Below are positions 35,850-43,674 of a DNA stretch of 44,749 bases, piece after piece (the stretch's first letter is position 1; each line of letters starts with the position of its first letter). The notes below the pieces were generated by a model, which did no database searches, was not told the DNA's origin, and saw only the letters and a program-made list of their open reading frames with translations. The stretch comes from Acidobacteriota bacterium (GTDB lineage Bacteria > Acidobacteriota > Vicinamibacteria > Vicinamibacterales > UBA8438). Location of the stretch: the NCBI GenBank assembly GCA_021296475.1, contig JAGWAJ010000007.1, forward strand, positions 1,868 to 46,616. The letters run 5' to 3'. Made by a program: the position numbers and the translations under genes.

Positions 35850-36950
35850 ATGATCGGAAGCCGCCTCGACGTCGGGATTCTCGGGGCCACCGAATCCGTC
35901 GGCCAATCCTTCGTCGCGGCCCTCGTCGACCATCCGTGGTTCGAACTCGCCTGGGTGGCGGGCAGCGACCCGATGGCCGGCAGGCGATACGGAGATGCCG
36001 TGTCGTGGCGCCTGCCGTCGCCGCAGCCGCCGGCGGTCGCCGGGCTCGAGCTGCAGCGGTGCGAACCGCGAGGTGCGCCGCGCCTGGTCTTCTCGGGCCT
36101 GGACGCCGGGGTGGCCGGCGATGTGGAGGCCGCCTTCGCGGCAGCGGGGCACGTCGTGGTCAGCAACGCGCGGAACCACCGCATGGACGACGACGTGCCG
36201 CTGCTCGTTCCCGAGATCAACCCGGAGCACCTGGCGCTGCTCGACCGACAGGCGAAAGGCCGCCGCTGGCCCGGCCGCATCGTGGCCGGCGCAAACGGCT
36301 CGACGGTCGTCCTGGCGATGGCCCTGGCGCCCCTCCGGCGATTCGGCCTCCGCTCCGTGACCGTGTCGACGCTGCAGGCGGTCTCGGGTGCGGGCTATCC
36401 GGGTGTGGCGTCGCTCGACATCGTCGGCAACGTCCTGCCGTGCATCCAGGGCGAGGAAGAGCGGCTGGAGTCAGAGACGCGCAAGGTCCTCGGTTCGCTC
36501 AAGAGGGGGACGGTCGAGCCGCACCCGGTAGCGGTCAGCGCCCAGGCGACGCGGGTGCCGGTGGTCCACGGACACACCGCCCTGGTGTCGGTGGCCTTCG
36601 AGACGCAGCCCTCGCTGGACGACGTGCGCGCCGCGTTCACCGGGTTCAGCGGCCGGCCACAGGCGGAGCGCCTGCCGAGCGCACCGCGGCGCCCGCTCGT
36701 CTACCTCGACGAGCCGGGGCGCCCGCAGCCGCGTCTCGACCTCGACCGCGAGGGTGGGATGGCGGTACTGATCGGGCACCTCCGTCGATGCCCGGTACTC
36801 GACTGCAAGTTCGTGGCCCTCGGCCACGAGACGGTCCGGGGCGCCGCAGGGGGCGCGGTGCTGAACGCGGAACTCCTGAGCGTGGACGGGCTGATGAACG
36901 ACCGGCGTCCGAAGCGCCGCCCCAGGCGTCGATCCGCCGATTCCTCGTGA
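35850..36950 (+). CDS. Archaeal-type aspartate-semialdehyde dehydrogenase homologue without the catalytic cysteine
   Basis: The 366 residues align by eye with the archaeal/fungal Asd subfamily: G-A-T-x-x-V-G-Q-x-F near the start, H-P-W-F-E-L, V-S-G-A-G-Y-P-G-V, G-E-E-E-R-L-E-S-E-T-R-K-V-L-G, R-V-P-V-x-x-G-H-T (H242) and R-G-A-A-G-G-A-V-L-N-A-E-L. The active-site loop, normally A-N-P-N-C-S-T, reads A-G-A-N-G-S-T (146-152), with Gly150 (codon GGC) at the nucleophilic cysteine. Other changes are G-A-T-E for G-A-T-G, D-I-V-G-N-V for D-I-x-D-N-V, and H-E-T for H-N-T. It lies four bases after lysC, where an active asd is expected. It may be a non-catalytic or altered paralogue, or the sequence may carry an error. 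Confidence 0.85.
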   Translation: MIGSRLDVGILGATESVGQSFVAALVDHPWFELAWVAGSDPMAGRRYGDAVSWRLPSPQPPAVAGLELQRCEPRGAPRLVFSGLDAGVAGDVEAAFAAAGHVVVSNARNHRMDDDVPLLVPEINPEHLALLDRQAKGRRWPGRIVAGANGSTVVLAMALAPLRRFGLRSVTVSTLQAVSGAGYPGVASLDIVGNVLPCIQGEEERLESETRKVLGSLKRGTVEPHPVAVSAQATRVPVVHGHTALVSVAFETQPSLDDVRAAFTGFSGRPQAERLPSAPRRPLVYLDEPGRPQPRLDLDREGGMAVLIGHLRRCPVLDCKFVALGHETVRGAAGGAVLNAELLSVDGLMNDRRPKRRPRRRSADSS

Positions 36951-36971
36951 CGCCCGGGGGGGCTCCGCGAG

Positions 36972-38216
36972 TCAGTCGTCGTTCGCCGGCGCCGCCGCGG
37001 GCGCGTAGTCGACCAGCAGCCGTATCGGCGGGGCGCTGTCGATGCCGAGCAGCGAAACGGACGGCGTGTGCTCCGCGGCCGGGGGCAGCAGCGCCGCCAC
37101 GGTCAGCTCGGTGCCCTGCGGCACGTCGATCGCCGTGTCGAACCAGTAGCGGGTCGGCCACGCGGCGTTCGGCTCCCGCAGGAAGAGCATGGGGATCTCC
37201 GTGCCGTCCGGCGTCGTCGCAACCACCCGCACGTCCGTGGCCTCGACATCGATCTCCGGGAACAGCGCCAGCAGTCGAGCGTCCTCGTCGAGGGTGTGGG
37301 TGAAGGAAACCTCCTGCCCCTCGAGGGCCGCCGGCGAGGCTGCAACGAGCGACTCGATGCCGGCGACGTCGCCCTCGGCCGCGTAGAGACCGACCGCCGT
37401 ACGGTCGCGGAAGTCCTGGCCCTCCGTGATCCACGTCTTCTTGTAGTGGACGCGCAGCACGACATCCGCACCCGCCGGCAGGGTGCGTGCAACGTCTTCC
37501 TGGACGATCGGCTGCTGGCCCGGGGACCACACGGCGACGGGAGGCCCGACCGGGAAGACGCTGGCGTCCGGGGTCGCGAAGCCGGGTCCGTCATCGGCCT
37601 CGTCGAGCTGTCTGGCGGTACCCTCGGCGTCGAAGTAGACCATCGCCCCGCGCACCACGGCGCCTGCCTCCGGCAGGATGTCGACGCCGGCGATGCGGAG
37701 GGCATCCGAGTTGTCGGTCGGCAGCACGAAGTAGCGCACGGTCTCGCTCGTGCCGGCGTCGAGGACGAACGGATCGGCCATCTGCAGCGCGAGCGCGGGG
37801 GGGCCGAGTTCCCAGCCGTCCGGACCCGCGACGGCGGGAAGCTCCAGGGTCCGCGGGCCTTGCGGGTAGCCGCCGCTCGACCACTCGAGAATCATGTCCA
37901 TCTCGTGCGCGGGCAGGGAGTGTCCGTTCCGGAAGTCGCCGAAGCCGTCCTCGGCCTTCCAGGGCGGCATCCGCAGACCCAGCACCTCCTCGCGGATCGA
38001 CTGCGACCACGGGAACGCCTCGCGGTAGGTCATGAGCGACATCGGCGCGATGCCGTCCGTCCGGTGGCAGGCGCCGCAGTTGTCGCGGAAGACCGGGAAC
38101 AGGTGTTCCTTGTAGTTCCACCGCGAAGCGATTGGCGTGTGGCTGTCGGTAACCGGACCCGACGTGGCCACGAATCCGACCGCGAGGACGACAACACTCC
38201 ATTTGAATCGCCGCAT
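36972..38216 (-). CDS. Secreted c-type heme protein with copper-monooxygenase-like domain
   Basis: The 414 residues begin with a signal segment (R-R-F-K-W then a hydrophobic run at 6-19). A monoheme cytochrome c motif C47-G-A-C50-H51 follows, with a downstream R-M-P-P-W region typical of these domains. The rest (about 120-400) resembles the type II copper ascorbate-dependent monooxygenase fold, with V-V-L-R-V-H-Y-K-K-T-W...D-R-T-A-V-G-L-Y. Clear copper-ligand clusters of the well-studied enzymes are not evident. It acts in the periplasm. The ATG at 38216 has AGAGAGG eight bases upstream. It is the second gene of a unit with the metal-binding protein at 38268-39515. Confidence 0.75.
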   Translation of the reverse strand: MRRFKWSVVVLAVGFVATSGPVTDSHTPIASRWNYKEHLFPVFRDNCGACHRTDGIAPMSLMTYREAFPWSQSIREEVLGLRMPPWKAEDGFGDFRNGHSLPAHEMDMILEWSSGGYPQGPRTLELPAVAGPDGWELGPPALALQMADPFVLDAGTSETVRYFVLPTDNSDALRIAGVDILPEAGAVVRGAMVYFDAEGTARQLDEADDGPGFATPDASVFPVGPPVAVWSPGQQPIVQEDVARTLPAGADVVLRVHYKKTWITEGQDFRDRTAVGLYAAEGDVAGIESLVAASPAALEGQEVSFTHTLDEDARLLALFPEIDVEATDVRVVATTPDGTEIPMLFLREPNAAWPTRYWFDTAIDVPQGTELTVAALLPPAAEHTPSVSLLGIDSAPPIRLLVDYAPAAAPANDD

Positions 38217-38267
38217 CGCTGTGCCTCTCTTCCGCCTCAACCCGACGTGCCCACCCAACCCGCTCGC

Positions 38268-39515
38268 TCAGGGGGCGCCCGCCCCCGCGTAGATGCGCGA
38301 AATATCCGCCACCGCGGAGCCGAAGACGTCGTACGCGCCGTCGACCTGTTGCTTGTTTCCGAGGTCGCCGTACCAGTCGAGCAGCCACGCCGCGCGCACG
38401 AGGCTCCGGACCGCGATCCGCACGTCGTTCCGGGCGCGTGCCGGGAGGGCCTCCGCGCGCTCGTGCAGGGCAAGGGCGAGCTCCTTGGCCTGCAGGGCCG
38501 GAATGAAGATCTCCGTGAACGCCCCGCGCGCCACGAGATCGATGATCTCCTCGTCGCGCGCCTGGATGCCTGTGACGATGTCGCTCGTCCGCTCCGGGAT
38601 CCGCGGGCGGATGCGCTCGGCCAGCGGGAGAGCGGCCGGGACGCTGGGTCGGTCGAGGGTCAGCGTCTCGCGCGGCGGGTCGCCCGAGAAGCCGGCGAAG
38701 ATGAAGTCGAAGCGGTCCTCGGGGAAGTCCTCCTCCAGTTGCAGCTTGGCCGTGATCTCGGCCGGCGTCGAAAGGTCTCCGACCTCGGCCTCGAGGTAGG
38801 CCCCGCCCGGGGCGGGCAGCATCGCGAACGCCGTGACCTCCCGGAATTCGTCCGTCGCTTCGTCGTACTCCTCCTCGAGGACGGCGCGGCCCATCCACAG
38901 GGTCACGTCCACCGGCTCCCGGAAGTTGTCCGTCGCGTAGATGCGGAACACCCCCGGCTCGGGGTAGGCGCCCTCGATGTGGTGGAAACCGTCCGGAGCC
39001 ATGAACACCGTGCCGCCGTGGCGGGGGGAGTGGTCCATGTGGGCTCCCGGCGCCGCGTCGACCACCCCGCAGGTGAGCATCTGCGAGCCGTAGTACGGGT
39101 TGCGAACCGGTCCGTCGAGCTGAACCCAGTTCGACCCCCCGTCATACATGGGGCAGTAGGCGCGGGCGTAGCCCTGAGGCAGATCCAGCGCGGCCAGAAA
39201 TTCCGACAGCGGCTTGAAGCGCTCCCGCATCGTCTCGATGTCGCCTGCGCGCGCGACGGCCTGCACGAGGGGCCGCGTCACGTCGTCCGCGACGGCGAGC
39301 AGTCGCTCCAGCGCCGCGCGGGCGGCGTTCTCGTCGTCGGCGGCGAGGGCCTGCTGCGCGCCGACGTACTCGGTGAACTGCGCAGCGAGTCGGTCGTCCT
39401 GCGCCACGGTTGCCTCGGACGACCCCGACGCTGACGCAGGGAGGGTCGTCAACAGCGCCAGCGCGACAAGCGCGCTGCTGGTCGCAATCGGCCAGTGAAA
39501 TCGTAGAGCCATCAC
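38268..39515 (-). CDS. Periplasmic DUF3347-like putative metal-binding protein
   Basis: The 415 residues start with a signal peptide (about 1-30, ending P-A-S-A-S-G). A helical domain of DUF3347 type (about 38-150) ends with Y-C-P-M-Y-D-G-G-S-N-W (C121) and N-P-Y-Y-G-S-Q-M-L-T-C-G (139-150), a pattern proposed for copper/heavy-metal binding. A second domain has H-x-x-R-H-G-G-T-V-F-M-A-P-D-G-F-H-H-I-E-G and ends before about 310, followed by a helical tail. The probable partner is the adjacent heme/copper-type protein, 51 bases downstream. The start is supported by AGAGGGAC upstream and by a promoter at 39583-39612. Confidence 0.75.
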   Translation of the reverse strand: MMALRFHWPIATSSALVALALLTTLPASASGSSEATVAQDDRLAAQFTEYVGAQQALAADDENAARAALERLLAVADDVTRPLVQAVARAGDIETMRERFKPLSEFLAALDLPQGYARAYCPMYDGGSNWVQLDGPVRNPYYGSQMLTCGVVDAAPGAHMDHSPRHGGTVFMAPDGFHHIEGAYPEPGVFRIYATDNFREPVDVTLWMGRAVLEEEYDEATDEFREVTAFAMLPAPGGAYLEAEVGDLSTPAEITAKLQLEEDFPEDRFDFIFAGFSGDPPRETLTLDRPSVPAALPLAERIRPRIPERTSDIVTGIQARDEEIIDLVARGAFTEIFIPALQAKELALALHERAEALPARARNDVRIAVRSLVRAAWLLDWYGDLGNKQQVDGAYDVFGSAVADISRIYAGAGAP

Positions 39516-39582
39516 GTCGTCCCTCTGGAATGGGTCGGTTCAGCGACGCCGTCGGACTCGGGCGACCGGCGGCGCAACCCGC

Positions 39583-39612
39583 AGTATACAACCGGTCCGA
39601 ACAGCGGCGCAA
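39583..39612 (-). promoter_or_regulatory. Promoter for the periplasmic metal-protein pair
   Basis: On the minus strand, TTGCGC (39612-39607) and TATACT (39588-39583) are separated by 18 bases. The predicted start would leave a 5' UTR of about 60 bases before the ATG at 39515. It is one of few AT-rich hexamers in the 192-base divergent interval with the xerD-like gene. Confidence 0.5.
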
Positions 39613-39707
39613 TCTCCGGCCGTGCCCGCAACTCGTTGTACCGCAGCGATTAGCGGCTACGGGCGAAGCCCGCGCAGGGACGGGAGCGACATGCCGATAA
39701 GTCGGGT

Positions 39708-40613
39708 GTGAGCGCCGGCGATCGCAACTCCGCCCTGGCGGACAGCTACATCGAGGATCTGCGCGTCGTCCGCCGCCTGGCCGACCATACGGTGGAGAGC
39801 TACGCGCGCGACGTTGCGGACCTGGTCCGCTTCGCCGACGGCGCCGGCAAGAGTCTCGACGAGCTTGCCCGGCGCGATCTCGAGGGGTTCGTGCGCCGCG
39901 GGATGGCGTCCGGCCGTTCTCCGCGCTCCGTTGCGCGAAGCGTGGCGTGCATCCGCGGGCTGTACCGGTTCCTGGTGACCGACGGGCGGCTGAGCGCCAA
40001 CCCCGCCGACGAGTTGCGGGCCCCGCGCTCCTGGCCGGACCTGCCGCGCTGCCTGTCGGCGGAGGAGGTCGATCGGCTCCTCGAGCAGCCGGACAGCGAC
40101 ACGCCGGTGGGCCTGCGAGACCGCGCGCTGCTCGAAGTGCTGTACGCCTCGGGATTGCGCGTGTCGGAGCTCGTGGCGCTGCGATTGGGAGACCTGCGTC
40201 TGGCGGCCGGCTGCCTGACCTGCGTGGGCAAGGGCTCGAAGGAACGGCTGGTGCCCGTGGGGGAGGTCGCCGTGCGCTGGGTGCGGGAGTACGCTGCGAC
40301 CGCCCGCCCGCGGCTGCTCTCCGGCCGTTCTTCGACGTGGCTCTTCGTCAATGCGCGCGGCGGGGGCCGGCTGAGCCGCGTCGGCGCCTGGAAGATGCTG
40401 AAGAAGCACGCGCTGCGGGCCGGGCTCCCGCGCGAGACCAGCCCGCACGTCCTGCGCCATTCGTTCGCGACGCACCTGCTCGAGCGCGGGGCCGACCTCC
40501 GCTCGATCCAGACTCTCCTGGGTCACGCGGACCTGTCGACGACCCAGATCTACACGCACGTGCTCGAAGCGCGGCTCAAGGCGGTCTACGAGGCCTGCCA
40601 CCCTCGAGCCTGA
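39708..40613 (+). CDS. xerD: Site-specific tyrosine recombinase XerD/XerC
   Basis: This 301-residue recombinase resolves chromosome dimers at dif sites. An N-terminal SAM-like core-binding domain (about 8-95) is followed by the catalytic domain with all residues present: R151 (S-G-L-R-V-S-E-L), K175 (G-K-G-S-K-E-R), H247 and R250 (H-V-L-R-H-S-F-A-T-H-L-L), H273 (L-G-H-A-D-L-S-T-T-Q-I-Y) and nucleophile Y282. Length and motifs fit XerC/XerD; I favour XerD on motif wording but cannot separate them firmly. There are no phage genes or attachment sites around it. The start is GTG 39708. Confidence 0.92.
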   Translation: MSAGDRNSALADSYIEDLRVVRRLADHTVESYARDVADLVRFADGAGKSLDELARRDLEGFVRRGMASGRSPRSVARSVACIRGLYRFLVTDGRLSANPADELRAPRSWPDLPRCLSAEEVDRLLEQPDSDTPVGLRDRALLEVLYASGLRVSELVALRLGDLRLAAGCLTCVGKGSKERLVPVGEVAVRWVREYAATARPRLLSGRSSTWLFVNARGGGRLSRVGAWKMLKKHALRAGLPRETSPHVLRHSFATHLLERGADLRSIQTLLGHADLSTTQIYTHVLEARLKAVYEACHPRA

Positions 40614-40714
40614 AGGCCGGGGAGCGGCCGGCGGCCGTTGCGCGGGGTCCGGGCGGGTTCCCGCCGGGGCGCGGGGGGGCGCGCAACCCGTCGACTGCCC
40701 GTCGGCGGCGCCGT

Positions 40715-40726
40715 TTGTGCTAGGCT
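40715..40726 (+). promoter_or_regulatory. metK: Candidate extended -10 promoter of metK
   Basis: TTGTGCTAGGCT, with TAGGCT as the -10 hexamer and a TG one base before it, precedes the metK ATG by 46 bases. It matches 11 of 12 bases of the element upstream of the M23 peptidase gene on the other strand. No -35 consensus is visible. I found no SAM or SAH riboswitch between 40614 and 40771. Confidence 0.4.
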
Positions 40727-40771
40727 GCGCGGTTGGACCACGCACGAAGCCGTCTGGAAGGAAGGAGCCAC

Positions 40772-41923
40772 ATGCGCCGGACAGGGCGATACGTCTTCAC
40801 CTCCGAATCGGTCACCGAGGGACATCCGGACAAGATCGCGGACCAGGTCTCGGACGCGATTCTCGATGCCGTTCTCGAGCAGGACTCCGGGGGCCGGGTC
40901 GCGTGCGAGACGCTGCTGACGACGGGACTCATCGCGCTCGCCGGCGAGATCACCACCACCTGCCGCGCCAACTTCAGCGACGTCGCCCGCGCCGCGGTTC
41001 GCGAGGTGGGGTATACGCGGGCGAAATACGGTTTCGACGCGGATACCTGCGCCGTGATCTCGGCCTTGCACGGGCAGTCTCCGGACATCGCGCTCGGCGT
41101 CGATCCCGGTGGGGCGGGTGACCAGGGCCTGATGTTCGGCTACGCCTGCTCCGAGACCGACGAGCTGATGCCGCTGCCGATCATGCTCTCCCACCGGCTG
41201 GTCCGAGCCCTGTCGGAGACCCGCCGCGCCGGGACGCTGGACTACCTGCGACCCGACGGAAAATCCCAGGTCACGGTCGAGTACGAGGGCGATCGCCCGC
41301 TGCGCATCGACGCGGTGGTGGTATCGAGTCAGCACAGCGAGGACGTCTCCATCGAGCAGATTCGAGACGACGTGCGCGCCCAGGTAATCGAGCCGGTCGT
41401 GCCCGCCGCGCTGATGGACGATCGCACGCGGATCTTCGTCAACCCGACGGGGCGCTTCGTGACCGGCGGTCCGCACGGCGACTCGGGCGTGACCGGGCGC
41501 AAGATCATCGTCGACACCTACGGCGGCATGGCCCCCCATGGAGGGGGCGCGTTCTCCGGCAAGGACCCGACCAAGGTCGACCGGTCGGCGTCGTACATGG
41601 CGCGGTACATCGCGAAGAACTGCGTCGCGGCGGGCCTCGCGGAGCGCGTGCAGGTCCAGCTCGCGTACGCCATCGGGGTGGCGGATCCGGTTTCGGTCCT
41701 CATCGAGACCTTCGGAACGGGACGGATCGACGAATCGACGATCGGGGGTCTGGTGCGGGAGCACTTCCCGATGACCCCCAAGGGGATTATCGAGGCGCTC
41801 GATCTGCGACGTCCGATCTACCGGAAGACCGCCGCGTTCGGGCATTTCGGCCGGAGCGAGCCGGAGTTCACGTGGGAACGGACCGACAAGGCGGCTGGTC
41901 TCCGCTCCGCCGCCGGCCTCTGA
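40772..41923 (+). CDS. metK: S-adenosylmethionine synthetase
   Basis: MetK makes SAM from methionine and ATP. The 383 residues include [12 protein letters not shown] (H18), the second motif [10 protein letters not shown] (methionine/ATP binding) and the P-loop-like [19 protein letters not shown] and a C-terminal A-A-F-G-H-F-G-R follow. The ATG at 40772 is preceded by a strong AAGGAG (40762-40767), which decides the start over an in-frame ATG at 40733. Confidence 0.97.
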   Translation: MRRTGRYVFTSESVTEGHPDKIADQVSDAILDAVLEQDSGGRVACETLLTTGLIALAGEITTTCRANFSDVARAAVREVGYTRAKYGFDADTCAVISALHGQSPDIALGVDPGGAGDQGLMFGYACSETDELMPLPIMLSHRLVRALSETRRAGTLDYLRPDGKSQVTVEYEGDRPLRIDAVVVSSQHSEDVSIEQIRDDVRAQVIEPVVPAALMDDRTRIFVNPTGRFVTGGPHGDSGVTGRKIIVDTYGGMAPHGGGAFSGKDPTKVDRSASYMARYIAKNCVAAGLAERVQVQLAYAIGVADPVSVLIETFGTGRIDESTIGGLVREHFPMTPKGIIEALDLRRPIYRKTAAFGHFGRSEPEFTWERTDKAAGLRSAAGL

Positions 41924-43674
41924 TTCCATCCGCCGGTCGCCTGGCGCCTCGGCCGGCGCGGCGGGTCCGCCGCCTTGCACTGGCCGCGGCGCTTCTGGTC
42001 GGAGCCGCCCTCTGGCGCATCGTCCCGCCCGGCGCGGCGCCGGCCGGCCCCGACGCCCACGAAGGGTTGCCCGGCAGCGCGCCCGCCGTGGTGCGAGGCT
42101 CCCTTCACATCCACAGCGTCCAGTCGGACGGCAGTGGTACGGTCGCCGAGATCGCCGCCGCGGCGAGCCGCGCGGGCCTCGACTTCCTGGTGCTGACCGA
42201 CCACGGCGACGGAACGCGTGCGCCGGCGGTCCCCGCCTACCGGTCCGGCGTGCTGTGCCTGGACGGGGTCGAGATCAGCACGGACGGCGGGCACTACCTG
42301 GCCCTCGGCCTGCCGCGGGCACCCTATCCGCTCGGCGGGGACGCAGCCGGCGTCGTCGAGGACGTCGCCCGCCTCGGCGGACTCGGGATCGTCGCCCATC
42401 CGGCGTCGCCGAAGCCGGAGCTCGCCTGGCGGGACTGGTCGCTGCCGGTAGACGGCGTCGAGTGGCTGAACGCCGACAGCCAGTGGCGCGACGAGAGCCT
42501 GACGTCGCTGGCCGCCGCCGTTCTCGGCTACGGGTTCCGGCCGCCCGAGAGCCTGGCGGCGGTTTTCGATCGGCCCGCGGCGGCGCTGTCGCATTGGGAC
42601 CTGCAGACCGCGCGCCGACGGGTCGTCGGCCTGGCCGGATCGGACGCGCATGCACGCGTACCGATCGGCAGCTTCGGCATTCCGTTTCCGACCTATGAGA
42701 CCCTCTTCCGCGCGTTCAGCGTGCACGTCGAGCTACGGCGCGCGTGGAGCGGCGATCCGCGGGCCGACGCGGAAGCCCTGCTGGACGCCGTTCGCGCCGG
42801 CCGCTTGTACACGGTCATCGATGCGTTGGGAGAGCTCGCGCATTTCCGCTATCGCGCGCGGAGCGGGGGAGCGGTCATCGAGATGGGGGAGCGGGTCGAC
42901 GGGACGGAGCCGGTCGCGCTGGAAGTGAGCGTGGGGGGGCCGCCCGGCCGGGAGATCGTGCTGTTCCGCCAGGGGCGCGCCGTGGCCCGCAGCCGGGCGT
43001 CGGCGCTGCGGTTCGAGGTTCCCGGCGGCGCGGCGCCGGCGGCGTACCGTGCCGAGGTCGGTCTGGACGGCGCACCCGGCACCCCGCCCGTGCCGTGGAT
43101 TGTCAGCAATCCCATCTACGTGGGAGCGGGGCAGGATCCGGTAGCGGAGTCGCGGCCCGCCGCGGTCGAGATCGACGCCCTGACGGTGCCGGGAGGCTGG
43201 CGAGCCGAGCGGAGCGACGACTCCGAAGCGGGCGTCGAGCAGGTCGGCGACGACGTTCGCCTCCGCTTTCGCCTCGGGGCGGGCCCGGACCGCTTCGCGT
43301 CGGCGGCGTACGGCCTCGAGGCCGGCCCGCCGCCGGGCGTCAGTCTCCGGTTCGAGGCGGCGGCGAGCCGACCCCTCCGTGCCTCGGTGCAGTTGCGGAG
43401 CGCCGGGGAGGCAGGCCGTCGTTGGCGATGGAGACGGTCGTTCCACGCGGGGGTCACGCCCGCGCCGGTGCGCGTGGACCTCGGCGATCTGGTTCCGGTG
43501 GGGCCGGCCCCGCCACGGCCCACCGCGGGCGTCGACAGCCTGCTCGTGGTCGTCGACTCTGCCAACACGGCGGCTGGCACTGCGGGCGTGCTCACGCTGG
43601 GCGCGCCCCGCCTGGTCAGGGAATCGTCGCGGCGGCCTCGGCGGCGTCAGGTGCGCGCGGTCAAGAGGAGGTAG
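41872..43674 (+). CDS. Membrane-anchored PHP-domain phosphoesterase-like protein
   Basis: The 600 residues have a basic N-terminus, one membrane segment (about 34-52) and a PHP metal-dependent phosphoesterase domain. Ligand motifs are H79-x-H81, T-D-H-G-D at 109-113 (D110, H111), E134, H141, H176, and a late G-S-D-A-H near 257-261. The C-terminal half (about 300-590) is beta-rich and unrecognised. The GTG at 41872 is the only standard start before the membrane segment and has GGAG five bases upstream, although it overlaps metK by 52 bases. It probably acts outside the cytoplasmic membrane on a phosphoester; the substrate is unknown. Its 3' end overlaps the convergent permease gene by 28 bases. 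Confidence 0.75.
   Translation: MGTDRQGGWSPLRRRPLIPSAGRLAPRPARRVRRLALAAALLVGAALWRIVPPGAAPAGPDAHEGLPGSAPAVVRGSLHIHSVQSDGSGTVAEIAAAASRAGLDFLVLTDHGDGTRAPAVPAYRSGVLCLDGVEISTDGGHYLALGLPRAPYPLGGDAAGVVEDVARLGGLGIVAHPASPKPELAWRDWSLPVDGVEWLNADSQWRDESLTSLAAAVLGYGFRPPESLAAVFDRPAAALSHWDLQTARRRVVGLAGSDAHARVPIGSFGIPFPTYETLFRAFSVHVELRRAWSGDPRADAEALLDAVRAGRLYTVIDALGELAHFRYRARSGGAVIEMGERVDGTEPVALEVSVGGPPGREIVLFRQGRAVARSRASALRFEVPGGAAPAAYRAEVGLDGAPGTPPVPWIVSNPIYVGAGQDPVAESRPAAVEIDALTVPGGWRAERSDDSEAGVEQVGDDVRLRFRLGAGPDRFASAAYGLEAGPPPGVSLRFEAAASRPLRASVQLRSAGEAGRRWRWRRSFHAGVTPAPVRVDLGDLVPVGPAPPRPTAGVDSLLVVVDSANTAAGTAGVLTLGAPRLVRESSRRPRRRQVRAVKRR

Noticed and set aside
39708-40613. Phage or integrative-element integrase
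   Set aside because: Length and motifs fit chromosomal XerC/XerD. There are no neighbouring excisionase, phage or transfer genes, no tRNA target and no direct repeats that would serve as attachment sites.
40614-40771. SAM or SAH riboswitch upstream of metK
   Set aside because: Neither the SAM-I type core nor an SAH-type core could be recognised, and there is no terminator before metK.
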